Position numbers and translations under genes: made by a program. Under the pieces are notes generated by a model that was not told the DNA's origin, did no database searches, and worked only from the letters and a program-made list of their open reading frames with translations. A stretch of DNA of 64,000 nt, from positions 186,001-250,000 of the forward strand of contig NZ_JAGPXX010000008.1 in assembly GCF_018070345.1 (NCBI RefSeq), in the 5' to 3' direction. Of the stretch, positions 44,452 to 52,503 are shown piece by piece (within the stretch, counting starts at the first letter, position 1; each line of letters begins with the position of its first letter). This DNA comes from Streptomyces sp. F63. GTDB lineage: Bacteria; Actinomycetota; Actinomycetes; Streptomycetales; Streptomycetaceae.

Positions 44452-45572
44452 GATCGGTTCTCCTTGTCTCCGTGTTGGCAGTAGGTGTGCAGCGGCGCCT
44501 TCGCCTCCTGGTAGTGCTTGGCCAGGGGGCGGCAGACCCGGCATGTGCCGGATAGGGCGCAGCCCTCGCACCCTCCGGTGCGAAGCATGAGGCGGTCGGC
44601 GATGGCGCCGAGCCGGGTGAGGCCGTCGATGCCTTCGGCCATGAGGTCGATCTGGTCATCGCGCCCGACCTTGCAGATCGACACCTTGGCGTGCGGGTCG
44701 GCGTGGAAGAAGGTGTGCCCCGCGTTGCAGCCGGCGAACGGCTTGCGCTGTCGCAGGTGGGCGGCGGACTGGGCGAGCAACGGCTCTCCGCCGCCGTAGA
44801 TTGTGGGCGTCATGTTCGTGTACGCGTGGTGCTCCACGTTCCATTCCTCGGCAAGGGCAGCCATCTCGTCGGCCTCGGAGGCGTTGTCCTCGGTCACCAC
44901 GACGTTGATGCGCAGCGGCAGTCCCGCCTCGCGCGCGGCGTCGACACCACGCCGGAACGCCTTCCAGGCCCCGCGACGCTGGGTGAGCATGTCGAAGGAC
45001 TCCTCACTCGCTCCGTACATGCTGACCACCAGGCGGTACGGCGGAGCGTCCCGGAAGAGCTTGAGAAGGTCCGGCCTCCAGAGCAGCGAGCCGTTCGTCG
45101 AAATGGTGAGCATCATCCCGGCCTGCCAGGCGTACCGGTAGGCGCCCTGGAAGTCCGGGTCCATGGTGGGCTCGCCGCCGGTGATCTGGAGCCAGAGGAC
45201 ACCGGCCTCGCGCATGATGTCCAGCAATCGCACCTTGTCCTCCCAGGCGAGCCCGGAGAAGGGCCGCTCGCCGAGGTAGCAGTGCTTGCAGCCGAAGTTG
45301 CAGCCGAGGTTGATCTCCCAGGAGGCCCGGCAGTAGCCGTACGGCGAGGGCTCGCGTACCAGCACCGTGCCCTGCGCGGGCCGGCCGCTCAGGTCGACGC
45401 CCCAGACGTCGGACGTGGTCTGCACCGCCCATGCGGGCAAAGCCTCACCGTGGGCAGCGGCATGCCGCAGTCCCTCGTAGTGGCCGGCGGGGACGCGGGC
45501 CCCGGCCCTCGCTCCGGGCTTGAGGAGCACATGCCCGTCGAGAAACGGCGAGGCGATCAGAACATGGGCCAT
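44448..45572 (-). CDS. Radical SAM/SPASM peptide maturase
   Basis: A 374-residue iron-sulfur enzyme. The radical SAM cluster motif is CNFGCKHC (Cys91, 95, 98), the GGEP SAM contact is at 132-135, and STNGSLL follows. The C-terminus has a seven-cysteine SPASM-like array: Cys282, Cys300, Cys335-x2-Cys338-x5-Cys344-x2-Cys347, Cys365; the canonical spacing ends x3 rather than x2. About 85 N-terminal residues precede the barrel and might form a small recognition domain. SPASM enzymes commonly crosslink ribosomal peptides, and a Cys-containing short ORF overlaps its stop, so peptide maturation is the best reading. The start shares one base with the preceding stop (TGATG). Confidence 0.9.
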   Translation of the reverse strand: MAHVLIASPFLDGHVLLKPGARAGARVPAGHYEGLRHAAAHGEALPAWAVQTTSDVWGVDLSGRPAQGTVLVREPSPYGYCRASWEINLGCNFGCKHCYLGERPFSGLAWEDKVRLLDIMREAGVLWLQITGGEPTMDPDFQGAYRYAWQAGMMLTISTNGSLLWRPDLLKLFRDAPPYRLVVSMYGASEESFDMLTQRRGAWKAFRRGVDAAREAGLPLRINVVVTEDNASEADEMAALAEEWNVEHHAYTNMTPTIYGGGEPLLAQSAAHLRQRKPFAGCNAGHTFFHADPHAKVSICKVGRDDQIDLMAEGIDGLTRLGAIADRLMLRTGGCEGCALSGTCRVCRPLAKHYQEAKAPLHTYCQHGDKENRS

Positions 45573-46312
45573 CAGCGGCCTTCCTTCCGGATCAGGGGAC
45601 GGGATGTCGTGTGCAAGCCCTGATGGCCGGCGCGGCAGTGGATGCCACCGAGCCCGTCGCAGGTTCCGCAGGTCTTGCCGGACGAGTTGGTGCCGCTGCC
45701 ACCGCAGTCCCCACAGCTCTCATTACGAGGAAGGTGGGAACGCCGGGAGGGAGTGGGCGGTGCCGTGGCCACGCAGGAGCCTCCGTCCGGAAGGGGATCC
45801 CGCGTCGGCGTCTCCTCCAGAGAGTTCTCCCAGGTGTGCTGCCCGGCGTGGCCACTGAAGAGACAGCAGCCCTCACCGTCGGCCCCCTGAGCGACCACCG
45901 GGCAGTCGGGCAGCACATTCCACTCCACCTCGGCCCTCCCGTGCCAGCGAAGCCACCACGCGGTCCCGTACGCGCCGAGGTCATGGATGAGGCCGTAGTG
46001 CGCCCCGCCGTGGTGCGTGGACAACTGACATCGCACAGCCCTGTCGATCCAGTCCACGGCCGGCCTCGCCCGCACTTCTCGCAGGAGGTCCAAGGGCACC
46101 CGGCGCCAGTGCGTACACCGCATTACGCCACCATTCGCGGAGGGATGAGAGGGCTCCGCTCCGCGGCGACACGCACGCTGCGAAAGGCCCTCGGGGTTGT
46201 CCGGGAGCACGGAGGCGCCGCCCGCGCTGACGCGTGCAAAGGGCTCCCATGTCCGGCCGGAGTCGCGCGATACCCGGAGCGTCATCCCTACGTAGTCCTG
46301 TCCGTTCACCAT
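45572..46312 (-). CDS. Hypothetical protein with DnaJ-like zinc-finger motif
   Basis: First gene of the cluster, 246 residues, soluble. The N-terminal YVGMTLRVSRDSGRTWEPFA stretch looks like a short beta-hairpin unit found in Streptomyces accessory proteins. The centre (AVDWIDRAVRCQLSTHHGGA, then HYGLIHDLGAYGTAWWLRWH) is Trp/His-rich. Near residues 200-225 there are two CxxCxGxG-like units (CGDCGGSGTN and CGTCDGLGG), similar to the DnaJ cysteine-rich zinc-binding repeat. It may chaperone or present the peptide, which is inference. ATG 46312 has no strong ribosome site; an alternative start is 46123. Confidence 0.7.
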   Translation of the reverse strand: MVNGQDYVGMTLRVSRDSGRTWEPFARVSAGGASVLPDNPEGLSQRACRRGAEPSHPSANGGVMRCTHWRRVPLDLLREVRARPAVDWIDRAVRCQLSTHHGGAHYGLIHDLGAYGTAWWLRWHGRAEVEWNVLPDCPVVAQGADGEGCCLFSGHAGQHTWENSLEETPTRDPLPDGGSCVATAPPTPSRRSHLPRNESCGDCGGSGTNSSGKTCGTCDGLGGIHCRAGHQGLHTTSRPLIRKEGR

Positions 46313-46360
46313 GCGCAGGAGCGTCGCGCTCCGGAGGCCCGCCCGGAAAGGCCAAGTGGG

Positions 46361-46377
46361 TTACCCAACGTGGGTAA
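46361..46377. promoter_or_regulatory. Inverted repeat between divergent cluster genes
   Basis: TTACCCA-acg-TGGGTAA is a perfect inverted repeat with seven-base arms, midway between the divergent zinc-finger-like and XRE genes; the likely operator of the XRE regulator. Confidence 0.65.
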
Positions 46378-46437
46378 TATCACCCTTGGTTGACCAGGGA
46401 GAGCAATGTGTAGTCATCACGCCGGAGGGTGCCCGAG

Positions 46438-47784
46438 ATGCCCGAGCCAGCCAGCTCGAAGGAACTCCCGGCCAACCTGCTCACCGACCCGGTGATGATC
46501 GAGGCCTGCCGAGCCAGGGACTTCCGACGCGTCTTTCAGCTCGTCAAGGCCCGCGCAGGGATCCATCCGTCGATGGTCGCGCGACGCTGCGACCTCACGC
46601 CCAGCCGCGTCGGCGAGGTGATCGCCGGGCGGCGGCAACTACAGCACATGGACGTGATCGAGCGGATCTCGGACGGGTTGCGCATCCCTGGGCACATGCT
46701 CGGTCTGGCCCGACGCCCGTGGGAGACTCCGCAGAACCCGGTTGTCACGCCCCGAGAACAGGTCGAGGCACGGGATACCGTCAACGAGCAGATGGCCGCA
46801 GCGCTCTCCGGGGCCAACGTGGACAGTATCCTCACCCTGGCGGCCGACCAGGAGCTCAGTCCGTCGGCGCTCGACGCGCTTCACTCGTCGATCACGGATT
46901 ACTGGCGCAGAGACGACCAGCACGGCGGCGAGACCTTACGACCGGCGCTCATCGGCCAGCTCCGCTACGTCGTGGATCTCCTCAAGGAGCAGCGTCCCGC
47001 ACCCATCCGGAACGGCCTGCACAGCATCGCGGCAGAACTGGCCCGACTCACTGGGTGGACACACTTCGACGCCCGCCAGTACAACCAGGCGCGCGCCTAC
47101 TTCAGCGAAGCTCTCGGCCTCGCCAAAGCAGTCGGCGACCGCCAGTTCATGGCCAATGTGCTTGCCTGCATGAGTCTCCAGGCCACCTACCAGGACAGGC
47201 CCGGGGACGCCCTCGCACTCGTCACAGCGGCGCTGGACCAGACTCGTGCGGCTCCTGGGACAACTCCGCGTGTGCTGGCCATGCTTTCGATGCGCGAGGC
47301 CTTCGCCCACGCCGCCCTCGGAAACCACAGTGCCACCCACACCGCGATCTCGGAAGCCCATACCCACTTCGACCGAATCGGTTCCGGCGATCCGGACCCA
47401 CCGTGGGTGACGTACTTCGACGAGCCGAAGTTGGTCGTGGACACCGGCATCGCACACGGCCGCCTGGGCGAAGCCTCCCTCGCCGAACCCCTGATCGCAG
47501 ACGCTTTGCGCCGCGAACACCAGTCGAACCACAGAGGCCGTGCCTTCCACGCCTTCTGGCTCGCCCGCACCCAACTCCAGCGCGGCAAGCTCGACGAGGC
47601 GTGTCTGACGGCCATGGACGCCCTGGCCTCGGCGACGACCGTCTCCTCACGACGAGTCGTCGGTCATCTCCATGAGTTCCACCAACAGTTGGAGCCCTAC
47701 CGTCGGGAGCCGGCCGCAGTTGCGTTCGCGGCCCGGCTTCGGGAAGCCCTGCCGCGTCAAGTCAGCGGATCGCCTCGTCCATGA
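46438..47784 (+). CDS. XRE-type regulator with TPR domain
   Basis: A 448-residue regulator. The helix-turn-helix (about 22-75, FQLVKARAGIHPSMVARRCD then LTPSRVGEVIAGRRQLQHMD) is followed by an all-helical region with tetratricopeptide-like repeats (ARQYNQARAYFSEALGLAKA and later GKLDEACLTAMDALASATT). This XRE-TPR design is common in Streptomyces for cluster-linked control, often sensing a peptide. ATG 46438 has GGAGGG about eight bases upstream and is preferred to a GTG at 46429 with no spacing. It is divergent from the peptide operon across an inverted repeat, and it overlaps the Nudix gene by 23 bases at their 3' ends. Confidence 0.88.
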   Translation: MPEPASSKELPANLLTDPVMIEACRARDFRRVFQLVKARAGIHPSMVARRCDLTPSRVGEVIAGRRQLQHMDVIERISDGLRIPGHMLGLARRPWETPQNPVVTPREQVEARDTVNEQMAAALSGANVDSILTLAADQELSPSALDALHSSITDYWRRDDQHGGETLRPALIGQLRYVVDLLKEQRPAPIRNGLHSIAAELARLTGWTHFDARQYNQARAYFSEALGLAKAVGDRQFMANVLACMSLQATYQDRPGDALALVTAALDQTRAAPGTTPRVLAMLSMREAFAHAALGNHSATHTAISEAHTHFDRIGSGDPDPPWVTYFDEPKLVVDTGIAHGRLGEASLAEPLIADALRREHQSNHRGRAFHAFWLARTQLQRGKLDEACLTAMDALASATTVSSRRVVGHLHEFHQQLEPYRREPAAVAFAARLREALPRQVSGSPRP

Positions 47785-48295
47785 GTACGTACAGCAGCCC
47801 GACCAGAGAGCCGCTGCTGACAATCTCACGCCGGTCAATCATGCCCCGCACGTTCGCCAGTGGGATCCACTCGATCCGGTCCGACTCGTTCTTCTCGGTC
47901 GGCGGGCATTCGTACGTCGCCCCATCGGCCCGGAAAACGTAGTGCTGGGAGTCGGTGATCCCGTTGGCGGGCTCGGCGTAGATGAGCGGGGTGACCGGGC
48001 CGGGCCTCCAGCCGGTCTCCTCAAGAACCTCCCGGGCTGCTGCGTCGGCAGGCGTCTCGCCTTCTTCGACCAGGCCCATCGGCAACTCCCATGCCCAAGC
48101 GTTCGTGATGAAGCGGTGCCGCCACATCATGAGAATCTCGCACCTCTCATTGACAACGGCAGCTACGGCAAGGTGGCGGAGCTTGACGACGTGGTGCTCC
48201 CAGCGGTTTCCGTCCGGTGTCTCGATGTCGGTGAGCCAGAGGTTCACCCACTTGTTCTCGTAGATCAGACGTTCCCCGTGGATTTTCCACTGCAT
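47762..48295 (-). CDS. Nudix hydrolase
   Basis: A 177-residue cytosolic hydrolase of nucleoside diphosphate derivatives. The Nudix box is GLVEEGETPADAAAREVLEE followed by TGW, matching Gx5Ex7REUxEExGU. The HVVKLRHLAVAAVVNERCEI strand precedes it and WELPM is the usual entry. The substrate is unknown; ADP-ribose or NDP-sugar hydrolysis is typical for this subgroup. It converges on the XRE-TPR gene (23-base overlap) and is the last complete gene before the right island repeat. Its base composition is lower in G+C than the flanks. Confidence 0.92.
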   Translation of the reverse strand: MQWKIHGERLIYENKWVNLWLTDIETPDGNRWEHHVVKLRHLAVAAVVNERCEILMMWRHRFITNAWAWELPMGLVEEGETPADAAAREVLEETGWRPGPVTPLIYAEPANGITDSQHYVFRADGATYECPPTEKNESDRIEWIPLANVRGMIDRREIVSSGSLVGLLYVLMDEAIR

Positions 48296-48423
48296 CGCTG
48301 CGGCCCCTCTCGATTGGCCTCCAGCATCGCAGAGCAGGCTGAGTGGGGTATCCGGTTCCCGATTTTCGTCACACTGACGATTGGCGGTCCCGAGCCTCTG
48401 CGGAAGCTCAGAGGGCTCCCACT

Positions 48424-48500
48424 GAAGAAGGACTGGAGGCGCTGACGGAACACCCTCCCTCCGCCCGCCCGCCTGCCGGGTGACCCGCCGCGATCACGGT
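48424..48500. repeat. Right direct repeat of the island
   Basis: Imperfect copy of 43001-43077, including the KKDWRR-and-stop coding end of the xylanase although no xylanase precedes it here. The remaining gene-free bases 48296-48423 hold nothing I recognise. Confidence 0.8.
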
Positions 48501-48513
48501 GGGCGCGGGCCGC

Positions 48514-49143
48514 TCACGCACCCCCTTCCCCGCCCCGCAGGTACGCTCCCGCACGCGCCGCGGCCGCGGCGGCCTCGGCGGCCCGGTCCGCGGCCGCTTC
48601 GTCGAGGAGGTCACCGCTGATCAGCAGGCGGTGGTAGAGGGGGGCGGAGACAGCACGGATCACCTCCTGGACATCGGTGCCGTCGGGCACCTCACCCCGG
48701 TCGATGGCCTGCTGGACGCAGGGGGCCCATTCCTTGACGCGGATGTCGTAGAAGCGGTGCAGTGCCTCCGCCGTCTTCGCCTCACAAGTCGCGGCCGCGA
48801 TCACCGCCTTGAACAGCGCCCCCTGCCGGGGGTCGGCCAAGGTGCGCCGCACGAGCCGGGCATTGGCCTTGAGGTCGCCGAGCAGCGAGCCGGTCTCCGT
48901 ACGCGGCAGTGACTGCTCGGCCATGTCCATCAGCAGGTCGGCCACCAGGATGGTCACCGTTCCCCAGCGGCGGTAGACGGTGGTCCTGCCCACCTCAGCA
49001 CGGCGCGCGATGTCGGCGAGGTCCAGGTGGGCGAAGCCCCGCTCCGCCAGGGCGTCCCCCGTCGCCCGCAGCACGGCCGCCCGCACCCGCGCCGTGCGCC
49101 CTCCGGGACGGACGGTCCCCGGATCTGCACCCTCAAACCCCAT
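48514..49143 (-). CDS. TetR-family repressor
   Basis: A 209-residue regulator. The N-terminal helix-turn-helix (ALAERGFAHLDLADIARRAE then VGRTTVYRRWG) is classic TetR, followed by the helical ligand domain (ALFKAVIAAATCEAKTAEAL). An Ala/Arg-rich tail ends the protein. It is divergent from an aldo-keto reductase, and matching half-sites lie between them, so it probably represses both. The ligand may be an aldehyde or xenobiotic. Confidence 0.92.
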   Translation of the reverse strand: MGFEGADPGTVRPGGRTARVRAAVLRATGDALAERGFAHLDLADIARRAEVGRTTVYRRWGTVTILVADLLMDMAEQSLPRTETGSLLGDLKANARLVRRTLADPRQGALFKAVIAAATCEAKTAEALHRFYDIRVKEWAPCVQQAIDRGEVPDGTDVQEVIRAVSAPLYHRLLISGDLLDEAAADRAAEAAAAAARAGAYLRGGEGGA

Positions 49144-49152
49144 AACGGGACT

Positions 49153-49209
49153 CCAGTTTCGTTAATCGCCTGCACCTGCTACGTTGAGGCTCCACATTAA
49201 CGGAACTGG
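49153..49209. promoter_or_regulatory. Paired TetR operator candidates
   Basis: CCAGTTTCGTTAAT (49153-49166) and ATTAACGGAACTGG (49196-49209) are inverted copies with one mismatch, 29 bases apart, in the spacer between the TetR and reductase genes. A third degenerate half-site (ATAACGGGACT) overlaps the TetR start codon. Confidence 0.6.
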
Positions 49210-49253
49210 CGTCCCATTAGCCAGTCCGGGCAGCGAGAGAGGATCCAACGACC

Positions 49254-50306
49254 ATGGAATACAGGCGGCTGGGCACGTCCGGCCTCAAGGTCCCCGCTCT
49301 GAGCTTCGGCGCCGGCACCTTCGGCGGCCGGGGACCGCTGTTCGGCGCCTGGGGCACCACCGACGGGCGAGAAGCACGCCGTCTCGTGGACATCTGCCTC
49401 GACGCGGGGATCACGATGTTCGACACCGCCGACGTCTATTCCGCCGGCGCCTCCGAGGAGGTGCTGGGGGAAGCGATCAAGGGCCGCAGGGACCGGGTGA
49501 TCGTGTCCACCAAGGCCGGCCTGCCGATGGGCGACGGCCCGGGCGATGCGGGCTCCTCCCGTTCCCGCCTGATCACCGCGTGCGAGGACGCCCTGCGCCG
49601 GCTCGGCACCGATTACATCGACCTGTTCCAGTTGCACGCCTTCGACGCCGGCACCCCGATCGAGGAAGTCCTGTCCGCACTCGACGATCTCGTACGCGCG
49701 GGCAAGGTCCGCTACCTCGGCATCTCCAACTTCTCGGGCTGGCAGGCGGCGAAGTCCCTCGCGATCGCGGAGAAGTACGGCCACACACGCTATGTCGCCC
49801 ATCAGGTCTACTACAGCCTCATCGGCCGCGACTACGAATGGGATCTGATGCCCCTCGGGCTCGATCAGGGCCTGGGAGCCCTCGTCTGGAGCCCGCTCGG
49901 CTGGGGACGGCTCACCGGCAAGGTCCGCCGCGGCCGGCCGCTCCCGGACACCAGCCGGCTGCACCACACCGCGGACTACGGCCCGCCCGTCGAGGACGAC
50001 CACCTCTACCGCGTGGTCGACGCCCTCGACGAGGTCGCCCAGGAGACCGGCAGGAACATTCCGCAGATCGCCATCAACTGGCTGCTGCGGCGGCCGACCG
50101 TCTCCTCCGTCATCATCGGCGCCCGCAACGAGGAACAGCTTCGCCAGAACCTCGGCGCCGTCGGCTGGACGCTCACGCCCGGCCAGATCGCGAAACTCGA
50201 CGCGGCGAGCGGCAGGACCGCGCCCTACCCGTACTTCCCCTACCAGCGCCAGGAAGGCTTCGCCCGCCTCAACCCGCCGGTCGTCGCGCCGCCGCCTGCT
50301 GGATGA
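49254..50306 (+). CDS. Aldo-keto reductase, AKR-family (YhdN-like)
   Basis: A 350-residue NAD(P)H-dependent reductase. MEYRRLGTSGLKVPALSFGA at the start, ITMFDTADVYSAGASEEVLG (catalytic Asp and Tyr), VIVSTKAGLPMG (Lys) and YIDLFQLHAFDAGTPIEEV (His) complete the tetrad. The C-terminal cofactor loop VSSVIIGARNEEQLRQNLGA contacts the adenosine phosphate. Its start is 110 bases from the divergent TetR gene, and it is probably induced when TetR is released. Confidence 0.92.
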   Translation: MEYRRLGTSGLKVPALSFGAGTFGGRGPLFGAWGTTDGREARRLVDICLDAGITMFDTADVYSAGASEEVLGEAIKGRRDRVIVSTKAGLPMGDGPGDAGSSRSRLITACEDALRRLGTDYIDLFQLHAFDAGTPIEEVLSALDDLVRAGKVRYLGISNFSGWQAAKSLAIAEKYGHTRYVAHQVYYSLIGRDYEWDLMPLGLDQGLGALVWSPLGWGRLTGKVRRGRPLPDTSRLHHTADYGPPVEDDHLYRVVDALDEVAQETGRNIPQIAINWLLRRPTVSSVIIGARNEEQLRQNLGAVGWTLTPGQIAKLDAASGRTAPYPYFPYQRQEGFARLNPPVVAPPPAG

Positions 50307-50442
50307 CGCCGGCATCGGCAGCGGGCAGCCCACCGCGTGTCACGGACCCGGGCCGGCGGGGTGCACTCCGCCGGCCCGCACGGTCGCCGAGTCCGGGCCC
50401 GGCGGAACGGGAAGAACCACCCGGACCCGCCCTGACGCCCCC

Positions 50443-51906
50443 TCAGCCTCCCGGCCACGACGCCCCGCGCCGCGCCCGCAGGTCGATGACCGCGACCGCC
50501 AGGGCCAGGGCCACCAGCGCCACGGAGACGCCGAGGCTGTGGCGGAAGGCCGCCGCCCAGTCCCCGTCGCCGTTCCCTCCCGCGCCCAGGCTCGCGAAGA
50601 AGACGCTGCCCGCGGCCGCGATGCCCGTGGCCGAGCCGATCCGCTGGCCGGTCTGCAGCACTCCCCCGGCGCTGCCGCCCTGCGCCGGGGGCACCTCGGC
50701 GAGGGTCAGCGTCTGGTTGGGCGAGATGACGGAGCCGCCGCCCAGCCCCGCGAGCAGCAGCGGCAGCGCCATGGCCCAGCCCGCCCGGTCGCCCGGCACC
50801 TGGTACACCGCCAGCATCACCCCGCCCAGCCCGGCCGCCACCGCCGCCAGCCCTGCCACGACGAGCGCCCGGCCGTACCGGTGCACGAAGCGCCCGCTGA
50901 ACGCGGCCGCGAGAGCCGAGCCGAGGGCGAACGGCGTGATGGCCAGCCCGGCGTGGAGAGCGCTGTAGCCCAGCCCCGCCTGGAGGTAGAGGGTGAAGAC
51001 GAAGAAGATCGATGTGAATCCGGCGAAGTAGAACAGCATAATGAGCGAGCCGAGGGCGTAGGAGCGCAGCCCGAACAGCCCCATGTCGACCAGCGGTTGG
51101 GCGTGCCGGGCCTGCCGCAGCTCCCAGCGGACGAAGACGGCGAGCAGCGCGAGCGCGGCCGGGACGAGCAGCCATTTGCCCGCGCCCCGCCACTGCTGGG
51201 CCTCGACCAGCGGAAGGAGCAGCAGCGCCACGCCCGCGCCGAGGAGCACGATGCCCACCGGGTCCAGGTCGCGCGCGCGGGGCTTGGTCCTGGTCCCGGG
51301 TCCGGGCAGCAGGAACCGCGCCAGAACGAGGGCGAGCAGGCAGACGGGCAGGTTGACGTAGAAGATCCACCGCCAGCCCTCCTCCGGTCCGAAGAGCTGG
51401 ATGATGACCCCGCCGAGCACGGGGCCGACGGCCGTGGAGATCCCGATGACGGTGCCGAAGTAGCCGAAGGCGCGGCCGCGTTCGGCGCCGCGGAACATCT
51501 GCTGGATGAGCGCCGAGACCTGCGGGGTGAGGATGCCGCCCGCGAGCCCCTGCAGAAACCGGGCGAGCACCAGCCAGGTCGAGGACTGCGCCGCCCCGCA
51601 CAGGGCGCTGGCCACGGTGAACAGGCTCATCCCGATCATGAACATCCGGCGCCGGCCCCGGGCGTCCCCGATCCGCCCGGCGGGTACGAGCAGCAGGCCC
51701 AGGGCGAGGGCGTAGCCGGAGAGCACCCACTGGATGTCGCTTTCGGGCGCGTTGAGGCCCTCGCGGATGGAGGGCAGCCCGACGTTGACGATGGAGACGT
51801 CGAGCAGCGTGATGAACCCCGAGAGCAGGCAGACGGCGAGCGCCTTCCAGCGGTTGGGGTCGGGGACGTACGCGGGCTCGGACGTGCCGGCAGCCTTGTG
51901 GTTCAC
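50443..51906 (-). CDS. MFS drug exporter, DHA2 (EmrB/QacA) type
   Basis: A 487-residue membrane antiporter with 14 predicted helices. The first helix is ALAVCLLSGFITLLDVSIVN with the DHA2 motif D1 (LDVSIVNVGLPSI); motif A follows as GRIGDARGRRRMFMIG, and motif C as GYFGTVIGISTAVGPVLGG. These use the proton gradient to export drugs or metabolites. The GTG at 51906 has AGGAGAGG upstream. It is monocistronic here and convergent with the aldo-keto reductase. The substrate is unknown. Confidence 0.93.
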   Translation of the reverse strand: MNHKAAGTSEPAYVPDPNRWKALAVCLLSGFITLLDVSIVNVGLPSIREGLNAPESDIQWVLSGYALALGLLLVPAGRIGDARGRRRMFMIGMSLFTVASALCGAAQSSTWLVLARFLQGLAGGILTPQVSALIQQMFRGAERGRAFGYFGTVIGISTAVGPVLGGVIIQLFGPEEGWRWIFYVNLPVCLLALVLARFLLPGPGTRTKPRARDLDPVGIVLLGAGVALLLLPLVEAQQWRGAGKWLLVPAALALLAVFVRWELRQARHAQPLVDMGLFGLRSYALGSLIMLFYFAGFTSIFFVFTLYLQAGLGYSALHAGLAITPFALGSALAAAFSGRFVHRYGRALVVAGLAAVAAGLGGVMLAVYQVPGDRAGWAMALPLLLAGLGGGSVISPNQTLTLAEVPPAQGGSAGGVLQTGQRIGSATGIAAAGSVFFASLGAGGNGDGDWAAAFRHSLGVSVALVALALAVAVIDLRARRGASWPGG

Positions 51907-52280
51907 TTCCCGCCTCTCCTGTGATCACCCCGTCCGAGGATGACGCACCGGCGGGCGGCGCGCGGCGTCCGGGGCGGCTCCACGCGGCCCGCGGGGGTGC
52001 ACGGAGGCCGGGAGAGCACCCGGCCGGCGCACGGTCCCGGGCCCGGAGAGCGGTCACTCCTCCGGCGTGTCGGCGGATCGTCCCGCCGGTCCGCCGCTCC
52101 TGCCCGTGCGGCTGCCTCTCCGTCCTCTCCCGGGCCGGTCCGCCGTCCGGCGTGCCGGGAGGCAGGGAAGCACGAGCGGCACGCGCAGCCCCGGACGCGC
52201 CGCCGGTCGGGCGACGGGACGGACGGGACGGACGGCCGGCCGGGATGGCGCGTTCTGTACCGGCGGCCGGCGCACGGCCG
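51907..52280. other. Spacer between MFS gene and alpha-amylase
   Basis: About 370 bases without a credible gene, rich in arginine-coding frames typical of random high-GC sequence. Regulatory elements for the amylase begin at 52281. Confidence 0.5.
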
Positions 52281-52327
52281 TTGACTTGCTGTCATGTCCG
52301 GGTAAAGCTCGGATGCAACGGCTTGCA
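52281..52327 (+). promoter_or_regulatory. Amylase promoter with MalR-like inverted repeat
   Basis: TTGACT (52281-52286) and TAAAGC (52303-52308) are 16 bases apart. Directly downstream is TGCAA-cggc-TTGCA (52314-52327), followed by GC; the CTTGCAG half-site is the type linked with MalR control of maltose and amylase genes in Streptomyces. A further palindrome CGAGCAGTGCTCG lies at 52353-52365. Confidence 0.6.
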
Positions 52328-52503
52328 GCAAATTCCATCGCTGGGGGCCGTACGAGCAGTGCTCGCCAGAACCCGGAGGCGCGTCAGGGATCCCCGGCGA
52401 GGTGGCACGGACACCGCATCCCCTCGGCGTCCGTGCCCCGTCAGTCGCCCGACCCCGCGGCCGCCCCGGCCGCGGCCCCCTCCGCCCCCCCCCTGGAGCA
52501 CGC

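Noticed and set aside
43331..48295. Island as an insertion sequence or integrative plasmid
   Set aside because: No transposase, integrase, relaxase or terminal inverted repeats were found; only the border direct repeats support mobility.
47672..48445. 257-aa frame opposite the Nudix gene, ending in KKDWRR
   Set aside because: Its body is antisense to the Nudix hydrolase; only its end matters, as the duplicated xylanase terminus, and that is reported as a repeat.
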